Of a stretch of 64,000 nt of DNA, positions 42,407 to 50,166 are shown piece after piece (positions within the stretch are counted from its first letter, which is position 1; each line of letters starts with the position of its first letter). The notes under the pieces were generated by a model. It did not search any database and was not told the origin of the DNA. It was given only the letters and a program-made list of their open reading frames with translations. The stretch is from the NCBI RefSeq assembly GCF_014648515.1, contig NZ_BMRG01000023.1, positions 22,897 through 86,896 of the forward strand. The letters are read 5' to 3'. The position numbers and the translations under genes were made by a program. The DNA comes from Saccharothrix coeruleofusca (lineage in GTDB: Bacteria > Actinomycetota > Actinomycetes > Mycobacteriales > Pseudonocardiaceae).

Positions 42407-43072
42407 GTGTGCGCCCACATCATCGTGGCGGAGGACAACCACAACCAGGCCGAACTGGTTCGCCGCTACCTCGAGCACGACGGGCACTCGGTGCTGGTGG
42501 TCCACGACGGACGTGCGGCGATCGACCAGACGCGCAGGCACAACCCCGACCTGCTGGTGCTCGACGTGATGATGCCCGCCGTCGACGGCCTGGACGTGTG
42601 CCGGGTCCTGCGCGCGGAGTCCGACGTGCCGATCGTGCTGCTGACCGCGCGGTCGACGGAGGACGACGTGCTGCTGGGGTTCGACCTGGGCGCCGACGAC
42701 TACATCACCAAGCCGTTCCGGCCGCGGCAGATGGTCGCGCGGGTGCGCACCATCCTGCGCCGCGCCGGGCGTGCCCACTCGGCGGGCTCTGGCGTGCTGC
42801 GGGTCGGCGACCTGGCGATCGACCAGGTCCGGCACGAGGTGAGCCTGGCCGGGCAGCCGGTCGCGCTGACGCCCTCGGAGTTCCGGCTGCTGGCCACGCT
42901 GGCCGCGCAACCAGGGCGGGTGTTCACCCGCGGCCAACTGCTCTACGACGGCTACATCACCGCGCGTACGGTGGACGTGCACATCATGAAGGTACGCCGC
43001 AAGATCGAGCGCGACCCGCGCACCCCGGAGCGGCTGCTGACCGTGTACGGCGTCGGCTACAAGCTCGTATGA
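42407..43072 (+). CDS. OmpR-family response regulator
   Basis: A 221-residue two-component regulator. The receiver (1-118) has the acidic pair in VAEDNHNQ, the phospho-Asp in LLVLDVMMPAVDGLDV (about residue 53), the conserved LLTARS and the Lys in YITKPFRPRQM. The C-terminal winged helix (about 128-221) includes LTPSEFRLLATLAAQPGRVF, VDVHIMKVRRKIERDP and VYGVGYKLV. The start is GTG at 42407. The stop overlaps the kinase start (ATGA), so the pair is coupled. It is divergent from the DUF3152 gene across 80 bases, which could be one of its targets. Confidence 0.96.
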   Translation: MCAHIIVAEDNHNQAELVRRYLEHDGHSVLVVHDGRAAIDQTRRHNPDLLVLDVMMPAVDGLDVCRVLRAESDVPIVLLTARSTEDDVLLGFDLGADDYITKPFRPRQMVARVRTILRRAGRAHSAGSGVLRVGDLAIDQVRHEVSLAGQPVALTPSEFRLLATLAAQPGRVFTRGQLLYDGYITARTVDVHIMKVRRKIERDPRTPERLLTVYGVGYKLV

Positions 43073-44823
43073 GCAGGCGGCACAGCCTGCTGGTCCGGTT
43101 CTTCGCGGTCTCGGCGCTGATCGCCGCCTGCTCGATCGCGGTCACCGCCTGGCTGGCCACCCAGGCCACCACCGGCAGCATCAGGCAGGAGCAGGGCGAG
43201 GCGCTGGCCACCGACGCGACCCTCTACGACGAGTTGCTGGGCTACGCCGCGACGCACCCGGACTGGTCCGAGGTCGGCCCCACCGTGCGGGCCCTGGCCG
43301 CCCGGCACGGCCGCCGGATCGCGCTGACCACCAAGGACCGCGAACCCATCGCCGACTCAGGTGGCCCCGGTGCCCCGCCGCTGCCGGTCACCCCCAAGGT
43401 CGTGGTCGACCCGCTGAACGTCGACCCGGCGCTCAAGGCGGGCGGGACCGACGAGATCGACCCGCGCGCCGTCGGCCCGCTGAAGCTGACCGAGCGGGAG
43501 AGCGCCGACCTCCAGCGCAAGGCCCGCGCCCTGGCCGAGTGCACCGGCGCGCGGATCTCCACCAGGGCGTCCGGCAGACCCCACCTGGAATGGCCGACCT
43601 CCGCCGCTCCCGGCCCGCCGTGCACGGTCGAGAAGGACCTGGACCTGCCCGTGCCGACCGAGGTCGCCGCGAACACCGACTTGCTGAACAGGGCCGCCGC
43701 CTGCGCCGAGCGCTCCGGCAAGTCCTTCGCCTTCGACCCGCAGTGGCCGCGGCTCACGGTGGACGTGTACCGGAGCGCGGCCCGCCTGCCCCCGGAAACC
43801 GCGCAGTGCCTCACCACCGCGCGCCGGGAGCAGCTCATCCCCTACGTGGCACAGCCCGCACTGCTGTTCCTCACCGCGCCGACCGGGGCGGAACCCGCCA
43901 CGGTGGACCTGTCCACGGCAGGCGTCACGCGCATCGCGCTGACCGGGGCGGCGATCCTGGCGGTGGCCGGGTTCGCGGCGTGGCTGACCGCGATGCAGCT
44001 GGCGCGGCCGATCCGCGCGCTGACCTCGGCGGCGCAGCGGATGGGCGCGGGCGACCGCACCGTCCGCGTCGAGGAGGCCAAGGGCGAACTCGGCGAGCTG
44101 GCGCGGGCGTTCAACACCATGTCGGCCGCGCTGGCCGAGACCGAGCGCCAGCGCCGGGCGCTGATCAGCGACGTGGCGCACGAGTTGCGCACCCCGCTGG
44201 GCAACGTCACCGGCTGGTTGGAGGCGACCCAGGACGGTCTGGCCACCCCGGACCCGGAGCTGATCTCGATGCTGTTGGAGGAGGCCCTGCTGCTGCAGCA
44301 CCTCGTGACCGACCTCCAGGACCTCGCCCGAGCCGACGCCGGGACGCTGCGCCTGCACCGCGAGGCGGTGGACGCGGACGAGGTGATCGCCCAGGCGGTC
44401 GCCGCGCACCGGGCCGAAGCCGAAGTCCAGGGCGTGGCGCTGCGCGCGGAGAGCCGGTCCGGGCTGTTCCTGCACGCGGACCCGGTGCGGCTGCGCCAAG
44501 CCCTGGGCAACCTCGTGACCAATGCCGTCCGCTACACCCCCGCAGGCGGCACGATCACCGTCACCGGCCGCGCCGAAGGCGAGTCGGTGGTGGTGGAGGT
44601 CGTCGACACCGGTGTCGGCATCCACGCCGAGGACCTGCCGAGGGTGTTCGACCGGTTCTGGCGCGCGGACAAGTCCCGCAGCCGCACCACCGGCGGCAGC
44701 GGCCTGGGCCTGGCGATCACCCGCCAGCTGGTGGAGATGCACGGCGGCGAGGTATCGGTGACCAGCACCCCCGGTGCCGGGACCACCTTCCGCCTCGTGC
44801 TGCCGCGACTGCCAGTGGTGTGA
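43069..44823 (+). CDS. Sensor histidine kinase
   Basis: A 584-residue membrane kinase. TM1 (about 10-30, FFAVSALIAACSIAVTAWLA), a large extracellular sensor region (about 32-285) with a pair-rich cysteine pattern (ALAECTGA, APGPPCTVE, RAAACAERS, TAQCLTT), TM2 (about 286-308), and a HAMP domain are followed by HisKA with the phospho-His in SDVAHELRTPLGNVTG. The ATPase has N box LGNLVTNAVRYTPAGG, VVDTGVGI and GGSGLGLAI. The partner is the response regulator overlapped at its start. The signal is unknown; the cysteine-rich sensor suggests disulfide-stabilised extracellular sensing. Confidence 0.95.
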   Translation: MSRRHSLLVRFFAVSALIAACSIAVTAWLATQATTGSIRQEQGEALATDATLYDELLGYAATHPDWSEVGPTVRALAARHGRRIALTTKDREPIADSGGPGAPPLPVTPKVVVDPLNVDPALKAGGTDEIDPRAVGPLKLTERESADLQRKARALAECTGARISTRASGRPHLEWPTSAAPGPPCTVEKDLDLPVPTEVAANTDLLNRAAACAERSGKSFAFDPQWPRLTVDVYRSAARLPPETAQCLTTARREQLIPYVAQPALLFLTAPTGAEPATVDLSTAGVTRIALTGAAILAVAGFAAWLTAMQLARPIRALTSAAQRMGAGDRTVRVEEAKGELGELARAFNTMSAALAETERQRRALISDVAHELRTPLGNVTGWLEATQDGLATPDPELISMLLEEALLLQHLVTDLQDLARADAGTLRLHREAVDADEVIAQAVAAHRAEAEVQGVALRAESRSGLFLHADPVRLRQALGNLVTNAVRYTPAGGTITVTGRAEGESVVVEVVDTGVGIHAEDLPRVFDRFWRADKSRSRTTGGSGLGLAITRQLVEMHGGEVSVTSTPGAGTTFRLVLPRLPVV

Positions 44824-44828
44824 CTGAA

Positions 44829-45956
44829 TCACCCGGTGGTCGTCACCGAGCCGGTCGTGGCAGGCGGCGCGGACTCCGACGAGGGAGGCAGCGGGGAGGA
44901 TGGCGGCACCGGGCCGGTCGTGGTCGGCGGGGCCGACGTCGTCGGCGTCGGGATCACCACGGCGAACGGCACGCCGTCCACCTCCCGGCAACCGTGCCCA
45001 TCGCGCTCCACCTGCGGCTTGGGGTACTGGTTGTCGGCGCGGGGGACGCCGGAGGCGCAGCCGTACCACGGCGACTCCAGCGGTTGCCCGTCCTCGTCGT
45101 AGAGGTAGACGTCGGTGAGCGCCTTGCCGTTCTTGTCGAACACGTAGATGTTGTCCGGGTAGTCCGGCGTGGCGCTGTACGTCGCCTGCGGGACCGACGC
45201 CCGGTAATAAGTGTGGGTGAACACCGCGTCGAACAGGGTCAGGAACAGGCCCAGCGCGAACGCCCCGATGGGCAGGCTGATCCACAGCCAGCGCCGGTCC
45301 CGCTTGGCCCTCGGCCCCGACAGCAGGGCCAGCGCGGTCAGCGGCAGCGCCAGGACCAGGAACTCCGAGATGCCCAGCAGGAAACCGGCGGCCAGGATCA
45401 CCAGCGCCCGCAGCAGCCACCACCCCGGCTGCAGGGTGCGCAGGTAGGCCAGCACCCTGGCCGCTTCGGACCGCTCCGCCTGGGCGATCGCGTCGCGGGC
45501 GAACGAGGCCTCCGGGAGGTTGCCGACTTCCCGCACCAGCCCCGCCCGCCCGAACAGCAGGGCCACCGCGATCAGTCCGCACACCGCGACCAGGAAGGTG
45601 ACCTGTTCGTGCTCGCCGCCGCTCGCGGCGAAGGCGAAAGCGGCGGCCACACCGGCCACCAGGGCGTAGAAGCAGAACCTGGCCAGCGCCGCGCCCCCGC
45701 CGCCCGTCGACGCGGGCGCGGCTGCGGGCGGGTACCCGGCGGCCGCGCGGAGTTCCCGCGCGTAAGCCTCGGGGGAGCCGAGGCGGGCGGCCAGCGCCTC
45801 GGCGGAGAACTCGTCGCCCAGCTCCTCAGCGACCTCGACCACGTGCGACCCGGCGTCGTCCATGATCTCGCCCACCTCGACGGCGGGCAGGTCGGACAGG
45901 GCAGCGCGCATCCGGTCCAGGTAGCGCTGCACCTCGGTGTTGGTCTGCGTGTTCAT
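44829..45956 (-). CDS. HAAS/DUF1700-type membrane protein, PadR-linked
   Basis: A 375-residue membrane protein. The N-terminal 80 residues are a HAAS-like helical domain (RYLDRMRAALSDLPAVEVGE, LAARLGSPEAYARELRAAAG) that typically accompanies PadR regulators. Several transmembrane segments follow (FCFYALVAGVAAAFAFAAS, FLVAVCGLIAVALLFGRAGL, LLRALVILAAGFLLGISEFL, LPIGAFALGLFLTLFDAVFT), then an extracellular domain with cysteines and a Pro/Thr/Ser tail. ATG 45956 overlaps the PadR stop (ATGA). In such pairs the HAAS protein responds with the PadR regulator to membrane or drug stress; here the target is unknown. Convergent with the sensor kinase gene, 5 bases apart. Confidence 0.8.
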   Translation of the reverse strand: MNTQTNTEVQRYLDRMRAALSDLPAVEVGEIMDDAGSHVVEVAEELGDEFSAEALAARLGSPEAYARELRAAAGYPPAAAPASTGGGGAALARFCFYALVAGVAAAFAFAASGGEHEQVTFLVAVCGLIAVALLFGRAGLVREVGNLPEASFARDAIAQAERSEAARVLAYLRTLQPGWWLLRALVILAAGFLLGISEFLVLALPLTALALLSGPRAKRDRRWLWISLPIGAFALGLFLTLFDAVFTHTYYRASVPQATYSATPDYPDNIYVFDKNGKALTDVYLYDEDGQPLESPWYGCASGVPRADNQYPKPQVERDGHGCREVDGVPFAVVIPTPTTSAPPTTTGPVPPSSPLPPSSESAPPATTGSVTTTG

Positions 45957-46276
45957 GCGACTTCCCCCAACAGGTCGTCCAGCGTCCGCGCGAACGACTT
46001 CCACGTGTTGCCCGACTCGATCAGCCGGGCCCGCCCCGGCTCGTTGAGGCTGTAGTACTTGCGGTGCGGCCCCTCTTCGCTGGGAACGACGTAGGACGTC
46101 AGCAGCCCGGCGTTGTAGAGCCTGCGCAACGTCCCGTAGACCGACGCGTCGCCGACGCCGTCCAGACCGCCTTGGCGGAGTCGGCGCAGCACGTCATAGC
46201 CGTACCCGTCCTCCTTGCGCAGCACCGCAAGGACGGCCAGGTCCAGCACTCCCTTCAGCAGTTGACTGGTGTCCAT
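45953..46276 (-). CDS. PadR-family transcriptional regulator
   Basis: A 107-residue PadR protein of the short class. The winged helix is LLKGVLDLAVLAVLRKEDGY, VYGTLRRLYNAGLLTSYVV and PHRKYYSLNEPGRARL, typical of phenolic-acid and drug-responsive repressors. ATG 46276 is preferred (MDTSQLLKG) over an upstream GTG that would add 10 residues. It is coupled to the HAAS membrane protein. The upstream 30-50 bases are locally AT-richer (AGTACTACC, AACACTACTACGG) and probably hold the promoter, but I cannot define the operator. Confidence 0.92.
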   Translation of the reverse strand: MDTSQLLKGVLDLAVLAVLRKEDGYGYDVLRRLRQGGLDGVGDASVYGTLRRLYNAGLLTSYVVPSEEGPHRKYYSLNEPGRARLIESGNTWKSFARTLDDLLGEVA

Positions 46277-46433
46277 TGACCTCTCCCGGTTGTGTGCTGT
46301 GAACACTACTACGGGAAGCGCAGTACTACCGACACCGGTACACCACCTTTCTGTAACAGTCCGTCACGGGAGCTACTGCCCCAGATCACCACATCGAGCA
46401 AGATCGCCGCCCCGCTGTCTCACGCGCGAGCGT

Positions 46434-46690
46434 TCAGCTCTCCGGAACCACGACGGTCTTGCCGGTGAGCGCACCGGCCTCACCCCGTTCGTGAACCAGC
46501 GCGGTCTCCGCCAGCGAATGCCGCTCGGCGACGTGGACGCGCAGCTCATCGGCGCCGCCCCGTCCTCATATCGGCGAACTCGAACAGCGGCCCCATCACC
46601 CCTCCCCTCCCCGACCGGCGGACCGAGGGGCGCGAGAGCGGGCGTCACCACTGCGAGAGCCCCGCGATCGGTGATCGACAGTGCGTTCAT
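46434..46690 (-). pseudogene. Remnant of NADP-dependent quinone oxidoreductase
   Basis: A decayed gene of about 260 bases. A good start (GGAGCCGGG then ATG at 46690, MNALSITDRGALAVV) begins like a medium-chain oxidoreductase. After about 25 codons the frame turns into junk. The last 38 codons before the TGA at 46436-46434, in another frame, read LRVHVAERHSLAETALVHE then GEAGALTGKTVVVPES, the usual C-terminus of quinone oxidoreductases. The roughly 270-codon middle is missing. It stands next to a divergent TetR gene, the standard layout for a functional pair, so the regulator has probably lost this target. Confidence 0.7.
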
Positions 46691-46776
46691 CCCGGCTCCC
46701 TTCAGGACCAGTGACCATCAAGCTAACAGCCCGACGGTTCCTTATCCACTCGCACCGGTGTTGATAACCTGAACGA

Positions 46777-47457
46777 ATGAAGGCGACCAGCGGCGAGTTC
46801 CAGCGGGCCCGGCGCCCCGAGCAGGTCGAAGCGCGACGAGCGGCCATCCTGAGCACGGCGGAGGCGATGCTCGCCGAGCGGCTGATCGCCGACATCAGCC
46901 TGCGCGAGCTCAGCGACCGGGTGGGACTGGCCAAGTCCAACGTGCTGCGCTACTTCGACAGCCGGGAGGCGATCTTCCTGGAGGTGCTGAACCGCAGGTG
47001 GAGCGCATGGCTGGACGAGTTGGAACCGCGCTTGCGCGAAGCGGTGGCCGAGCCCGTGCCCTACGGCCGCGCCATCGCCGTGGCGACCGCGGTGGCCCAC
47101 TCCGTGCTGCGCCACCCGCTGCTGTGCGAACTGTTCAGCGCGATGGCCTCCGTGCTGGAGCGCAACATCAGCGTGGACTTCGCCCGCGTGTTCAAGGCCC
47201 ACTCCACCACGAACACGCACCGGCTCGCCCGCTTGGTGCGCGCCGAGCTCCCCCACCTCGGCGCCGACGCGGCGACGCACTTCGCGGAGGCCGTGCTGGT
47301 GATCACCGCCGGGCTGTGGCCGCACGCGCACCCCACCGACGCGGTGGCGCGGGTGACCGCCGAACTGGGCCTGCCCCCCGCCGAGCAGACCTTTCCCGCC
47401 GCGTTGACCGAGAGCCTGGTCAACCAACTGATCGGCCTCACCGCTCGATCGGGTTAA
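46777..47457 (+). CDS. TetR-family regulator next to broken oxidoreductase
   Basis: A 226-residue regulator with N-terminal HTH (about 18-68: ARRAAILSTAEAMLAERLIA, LSDRVGLAKSNVLRYFDSRE) and a helical ligand domain of the TetR_C_22-like kind. The ATG is at 46777. The 85 bases upstream contain TTATC and GATAA half-sites 20 bases apart. The divergent oxidoreductase is a remnant, so the present role is unclear; it may control the metallophosphoesterase downstream, which follows after 69 bases with a repeated motif in between. Codon use normal; the gene itself is intact. Confidence 0.9.
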   Translation: MKATSGEFQRARRPEQVEARRAAILSTAEAMLAERLIADISLRELSDRVGLAKSNVLRYFDSREAIFLEVLNRRWSAWLDELEPRLREAVAEPVPYGRAIAVATAVAHSVLRHPLLCELFSAMASVLERNISVDFARVFKAHSTTNTHRLARLVRAELPHLGADAATHFAEAVLVITAGLWPHAHPTDAVARVTAELGLPPAEQTFPAALTESLVNQLIGLTARSG

Positions 47458-47465
47458 CCACCAAA

Positions 47466-47507
47466 AGACCACCGGTCCGTTGAGATAGGGTCGAGCAGAC
47501 CACCGGT
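47466..47507. promoter_or_regulatory. Direct repeat before the metallophosphoesterase
   Basis: AGACCACCGGT occurs at 47466-47476 and 47497-47507, 31 bases apart, three helical turns, between the TetR stop and the next start at 47527. A similar CGGTTCCTTA segment follows the second copy and occurs upstream of the TetR gene (near 46734). Possibly sites for that TetR protein. Confidence 0.4.
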
Positions 47508-47526
47508 TCCTTACCGAGGAGTTGCG

Positions 47527-48702
47527 ATGTCGAGCACCACGTCAAGTCCTCCGCGCTCGGCACCGCGGCGTCGCTTGGCCTTCGTCGCGGTGCTGGTCAC
47601 CGTGGCGACGCTGCTGTTCTGGGTGCCCTGGTTCGGCCTGTTCCCGCCGTCGGCCCAGTGGCCGTGGCCGGTGACGGTCACCAGTCTGCTGCTGTTCGGC
47701 ACGGCGTACGTGGCGTTCCCCGTCCTGCTGGTCCGCGCCCACGGGCGGCGGCGCTCCGACCGGGCGGCCCGCATCGCCCACCTGATGCTGGGCGTGAGCT
47801 GGGTGGCGTTCGCCTGGACGCTGATCACCGACGTGGTGCGCCTGGTACTGCTGGTGGCCGGGGTCGACAACCCGCTGCGGGCGCGGGCGGTCTCGGTGCT
47901 GCTGGCGGTGGTCGTCGTGGTCCTGGTGGCGCACGGCTCGGTCGAGGCGCGCCGGGTGCCCAGGGTCAGGCGTGCCGAGATCGTGCTCCCCCGCCTCGAC
48001 AGGGCGTTCGACGGCCTCACCATCGCGGTCCTCGCCGACACCCACTACGGCGCGATCGACCGCACCCGGTGGTCCCGCGCCATGGTGGCGGCGGTGAACG
48101 CGGCGGAGCCGGACGTGGTGGTCCACGTCGGTGACATCGCCGACGGCACGGTGGCCCAGCGCCGGGGCCAAGCGGCCGCGCTGGGCGAGGTCCGCGCCAG
48201 CGCGCGGTTCTACGTCTCGGGCAACCACGAGTACCTGTCCAACGCGCAGGCGTGGCTGGAGCACATGGCGGAGCTGGGCTGGACCAGCCTGCACAACCAG
48301 CACCGCGTCCTGGAGCGGGGCGGAGCGCGGTTGGTCTTCGCGGGTGTCGACGACGTCACCGGTTCCGCCTCCGGCGAGCCCGGCCACGGGGACGACCTCG
48401 GCGCCGCCCTGGCGGGCACCCGTCCGGACGATCCGGTGGTGCTGCTGGCCCACCAGCCCAGCGAGGTCGGCAAAGCCGCCGCGGCCGGGGTGGACCTGCA
48501 ACTGTCCGGACACACCCACGGCGGGCAGATCTGGCCGTTCCACCACCTGGTGAGGCTGCAGCAGCCGGTGCTGTCGGGGCTGAGCGGGCACGGGGAACGC
48601 ACTCAGCTCTGGACCAGTCGCGGCGCGGGCTTCTGGGGGCCACCGCTGCGGGTGTTCGCGCCGAGTGAGATCTCCTTGTTGACCCTGCGGGCGCCGCGGT
48701 GA
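47527..48702 (+). CDS. Membrane-anchored metallophosphoesterase (YkuE/YaeI type)
   Basis: A 391-residue protein. Four predicted membrane segments cover the first 145 residues (LAFVAVLVTVATLLFWVPW, VTVTSLLLFGTAYVAFPVLL, IAHLMLGVSWVAFAWTLITD, VSVLLAVVVVVLVAHGSVEA). A calcineurin-like phosphoesterase follows with all metal motifs: VLADTHYG, VVVHVGDIADG, SGNHEYLS, LLAHQPSE and LSGHTHGGQIWP. Homologues act on lipid or cell-envelope phosphoesters (UDP-diacylglucosamine or similar). The ATG is at 47527 with GAGGAG upstream. Convergent with the fructosamine-kinase-like gene, 34 bases apart. Confidence 0.92.
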   Translation: MSSTTSSPPRSAPRRRLAFVAVLVTVATLLFWVPWFGLFPPSAQWPWPVTVTSLLLFGTAYVAFPVLLVRAHGRRRSDRAARIAHLMLGVSWVAFAWTLITDVVRLVLLVAGVDNPLRARAVSVLLAVVVVVLVAHGSVEARRVPRVRRAEIVLPRLDRAFDGLTIAVLADTHYGAIDRTRWSRAMVAAVNAAEPDVVVHVGDIADGTVAQRRGQAAALGEVRASARFYVSGNHEYLSNAQAWLEHMAELGWTSLHNQHRVLERGGARLVFAGVDDVTGSASGEPGHGDDLGAALAGTRPDDPVVLLAHQPSEVGKAAAAGVDLQLSGHTHGGQIWPFHHLVRLQQPVLSGLSGHGERTQLWTSRGAGFWGPPLRVFAPSEISLLTLRAPR

Positions 48703-48736
48703 TCGCCGTGACCGCGTGGAGAGCGGGGAGGAGGGG

Positions 48737-49675
48737 TCAACTCGTCATGAAGGGGCGCAGCACCGTGCGGAGGTAGTCCAGGGACCACCGGCTGCCTTCG
48801 TGGGCCAGGGTGCTGAGCACCTCGCGCAGGAACAGCACCGGCATCCGCTCGCGCCATCGGGAGTCCAGCGGTCGCACTTCCCGGTAGGCGTCGAAGAACC
48901 TGGCGGGCGACTTGTCGGCGCAGAACATCATGCTCAGGTCGACCTCGGCCCACATCCACGACACGGCGGGATCGATGAACACCGGTTCGCCGTCCGGCGC
49001 GGCCACCACGTTGTTGTGCCACAGGTCGCCGTGGGTCAGCACGGGTGGCGCGGTGGGCACGATGTCGGGGAGTCGGACGCACAGCCGCTCCAGGGCGGCA
49101 CGATCACGACTGGTCAGCACGGCTTCGGCTTTGGGTTCACCGACGTAGCGCAGCAACCGCTGCTCCGCGAAGAACACGTGGCCGTCGTCGTGCCAGTGGT
49201 TGCGTTGCGGCAGCACGCCCAGCCAGCCGTCGTGCGGCCAGCCGAACCTGTCGCCGTGCACACCGTGCAGGGCGGCCACCGCGCGGCCGGCGTGTTCCCA
49301 GAACTCCGGTTCGGCGGGCACTCGCGGGGTCAGCGCCTCCAGCGCCAGCCCTCCCCCTCCGACGCCGAGCACGCGCGGGGTGCGCAGACCGTGATCGCGG
49401 AGCGCGTCCAACCCTTCGGCCTCGACCTCGTACAGGTCCTCGGGGGTGTCGTCAGTGGTCTTGAGCACCAGGTCGTCGGCATTCGCGCGGTGAACCATCC
49501 AGACGGTGTTCACCACGCCGCCCGTCAGCAGTTCCAGGCCGGTCACGTGGTCGTCCAGTCCCAACGCTGCCAGCGCTTCGCGTGCTCGGCGCTCCTTGGG
49601 CTCCGGGAGGATCATGAGCACCAGGTTCGCAGGCGGGAGCGGCCCGGTGCCAGAGGGGGTGGCAGGCGCGTTCAC
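48737..49675 (-). CDS. Fructosamine kinase-like phosphotransferase
   Basis: A 312-residue protein of the fructosamine kinase / aminoglycoside phosphotransferase fold. Nucleotide-binding Lys is in DDLVLKTTDD, the catalytic loop is VLTHGDLWHNNVV, and the metal Asp lies in PVFIDPAVSWMWAEVDLSMM. FN3K-type enzymes phosphorylate glycated amines so that the sugar falls off, a protein or amine repair reaction; a small-molecule kinase role is also possible. Two starts are plausible: GTG 49675 and ATG 49615; neither has a clear ribosome site, and the shorter version keeps the domain whole. Divergent from the small P-loop kinase. Confidence 0.85.
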   Translation of the reverse strand: MNAPATPSGTGPLPPANLVLMILPEPKERRAREALAALGLDDHVTGLELLTGGVVNTVWMVHRANADDLVLKTTDDTPEDLYEVEAEGLDALRDHGLRTPRVLGVGGGGLALEALTPRVPAEPEFWEHAGRAVAALHGVHGDRFGWPHDGWLGVLPQRNHWHDDGHVFFAEQRLLRYVGEPKAEAVLTSRDRAALERLCVRLPDIVPTAPPVLTHGDLWHNNVVAAPDGEPVFIDPAVSWMWAEVDLSMMFCADKSPARFFDAYREVRPLDSRWRERMPVLFLREVLSTLAHEGSRWSLDYLRTVLRPFMTS

Positions 49676-49704
49676 GGAGCGGAGAGGGCGATGCGGAAAG
49701 GGCG

Positions 49705-50157
49705 ATGACGAGACTGGTGATCCTGGTGGGCTTGCAGGCGTCGGGGAAGACCACCTTCTACACCCGCCACCTGGCCGCCACCCACCTGCACGTGAGCAAG
49801 GACCTCTGGCCGCGCGCCAGGCACCGCGAGGCCCGGCAGCGGCGCGCGGTGGCGGAGGGGTTGGCGGCGGGCCGGTCGGTCGCGGTGGACAACACCAACG
49901 CTTCTCCCGAGGAGCGGGCGGGGTTGGTCGCGCTCGGCCGGGCTGCCGCCGTGCCGGTGGTCGGCTACTGGTTCCCGCCGGACCCGGCGGGGTCGCTGCG
50001 GCGCAACGCCGCCAGGCCGGGTCGGGCGCGGGTGCCCGAAGTGGGTTTGTTCGCCACGCTGAAGCGCCTGCGCCCGCCCACCTTCGACGAGGGTTTCGAC
50101 GAACTGCACGAGGTGCGCTTCGACGGCGCCGGGGACTTCACCACCACACCGCTGTGA
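49705..50157 (+). CDS. Small P-loop kinase (AAA_33, PNK-like)
   Basis: A 150-residue ATP-binding protein. Walker A is GLQASGKTTF (9-18), followed by LHVSKDLWPRARHREARQRR and VAVDNTNASPEERAGLVALG, the DNTN pattern seen in polynucleotide-kinase-like and zeta-toxin-like small kinases. It has no phosphatase or ligase part. The substrate is unknown; nucleic acid 5' ends, nucleosides or small molecules are all possible. ATG 49705. It may share a promoter region with the divergent fructosamine-kinase-like gene. Ends 9 bases from the GGDEF-EAL stop on the other strand. Confidence 0.88.
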   Translation: MTRLVILVGLQASGKTTFYTRHLAATHLHVSKDLWPRARHREARQRRAVAEGLAAGRSVAVDNTNASPEERAGLVALGRAAAVPVVGYWFPPDPAGSLRRNAARPGRARVPEVGLFATLKRLRPPTFDEGFDELHEVRFDGAGDFTTTPL

Positions 50158-50166
50158 AGCGCTCGC

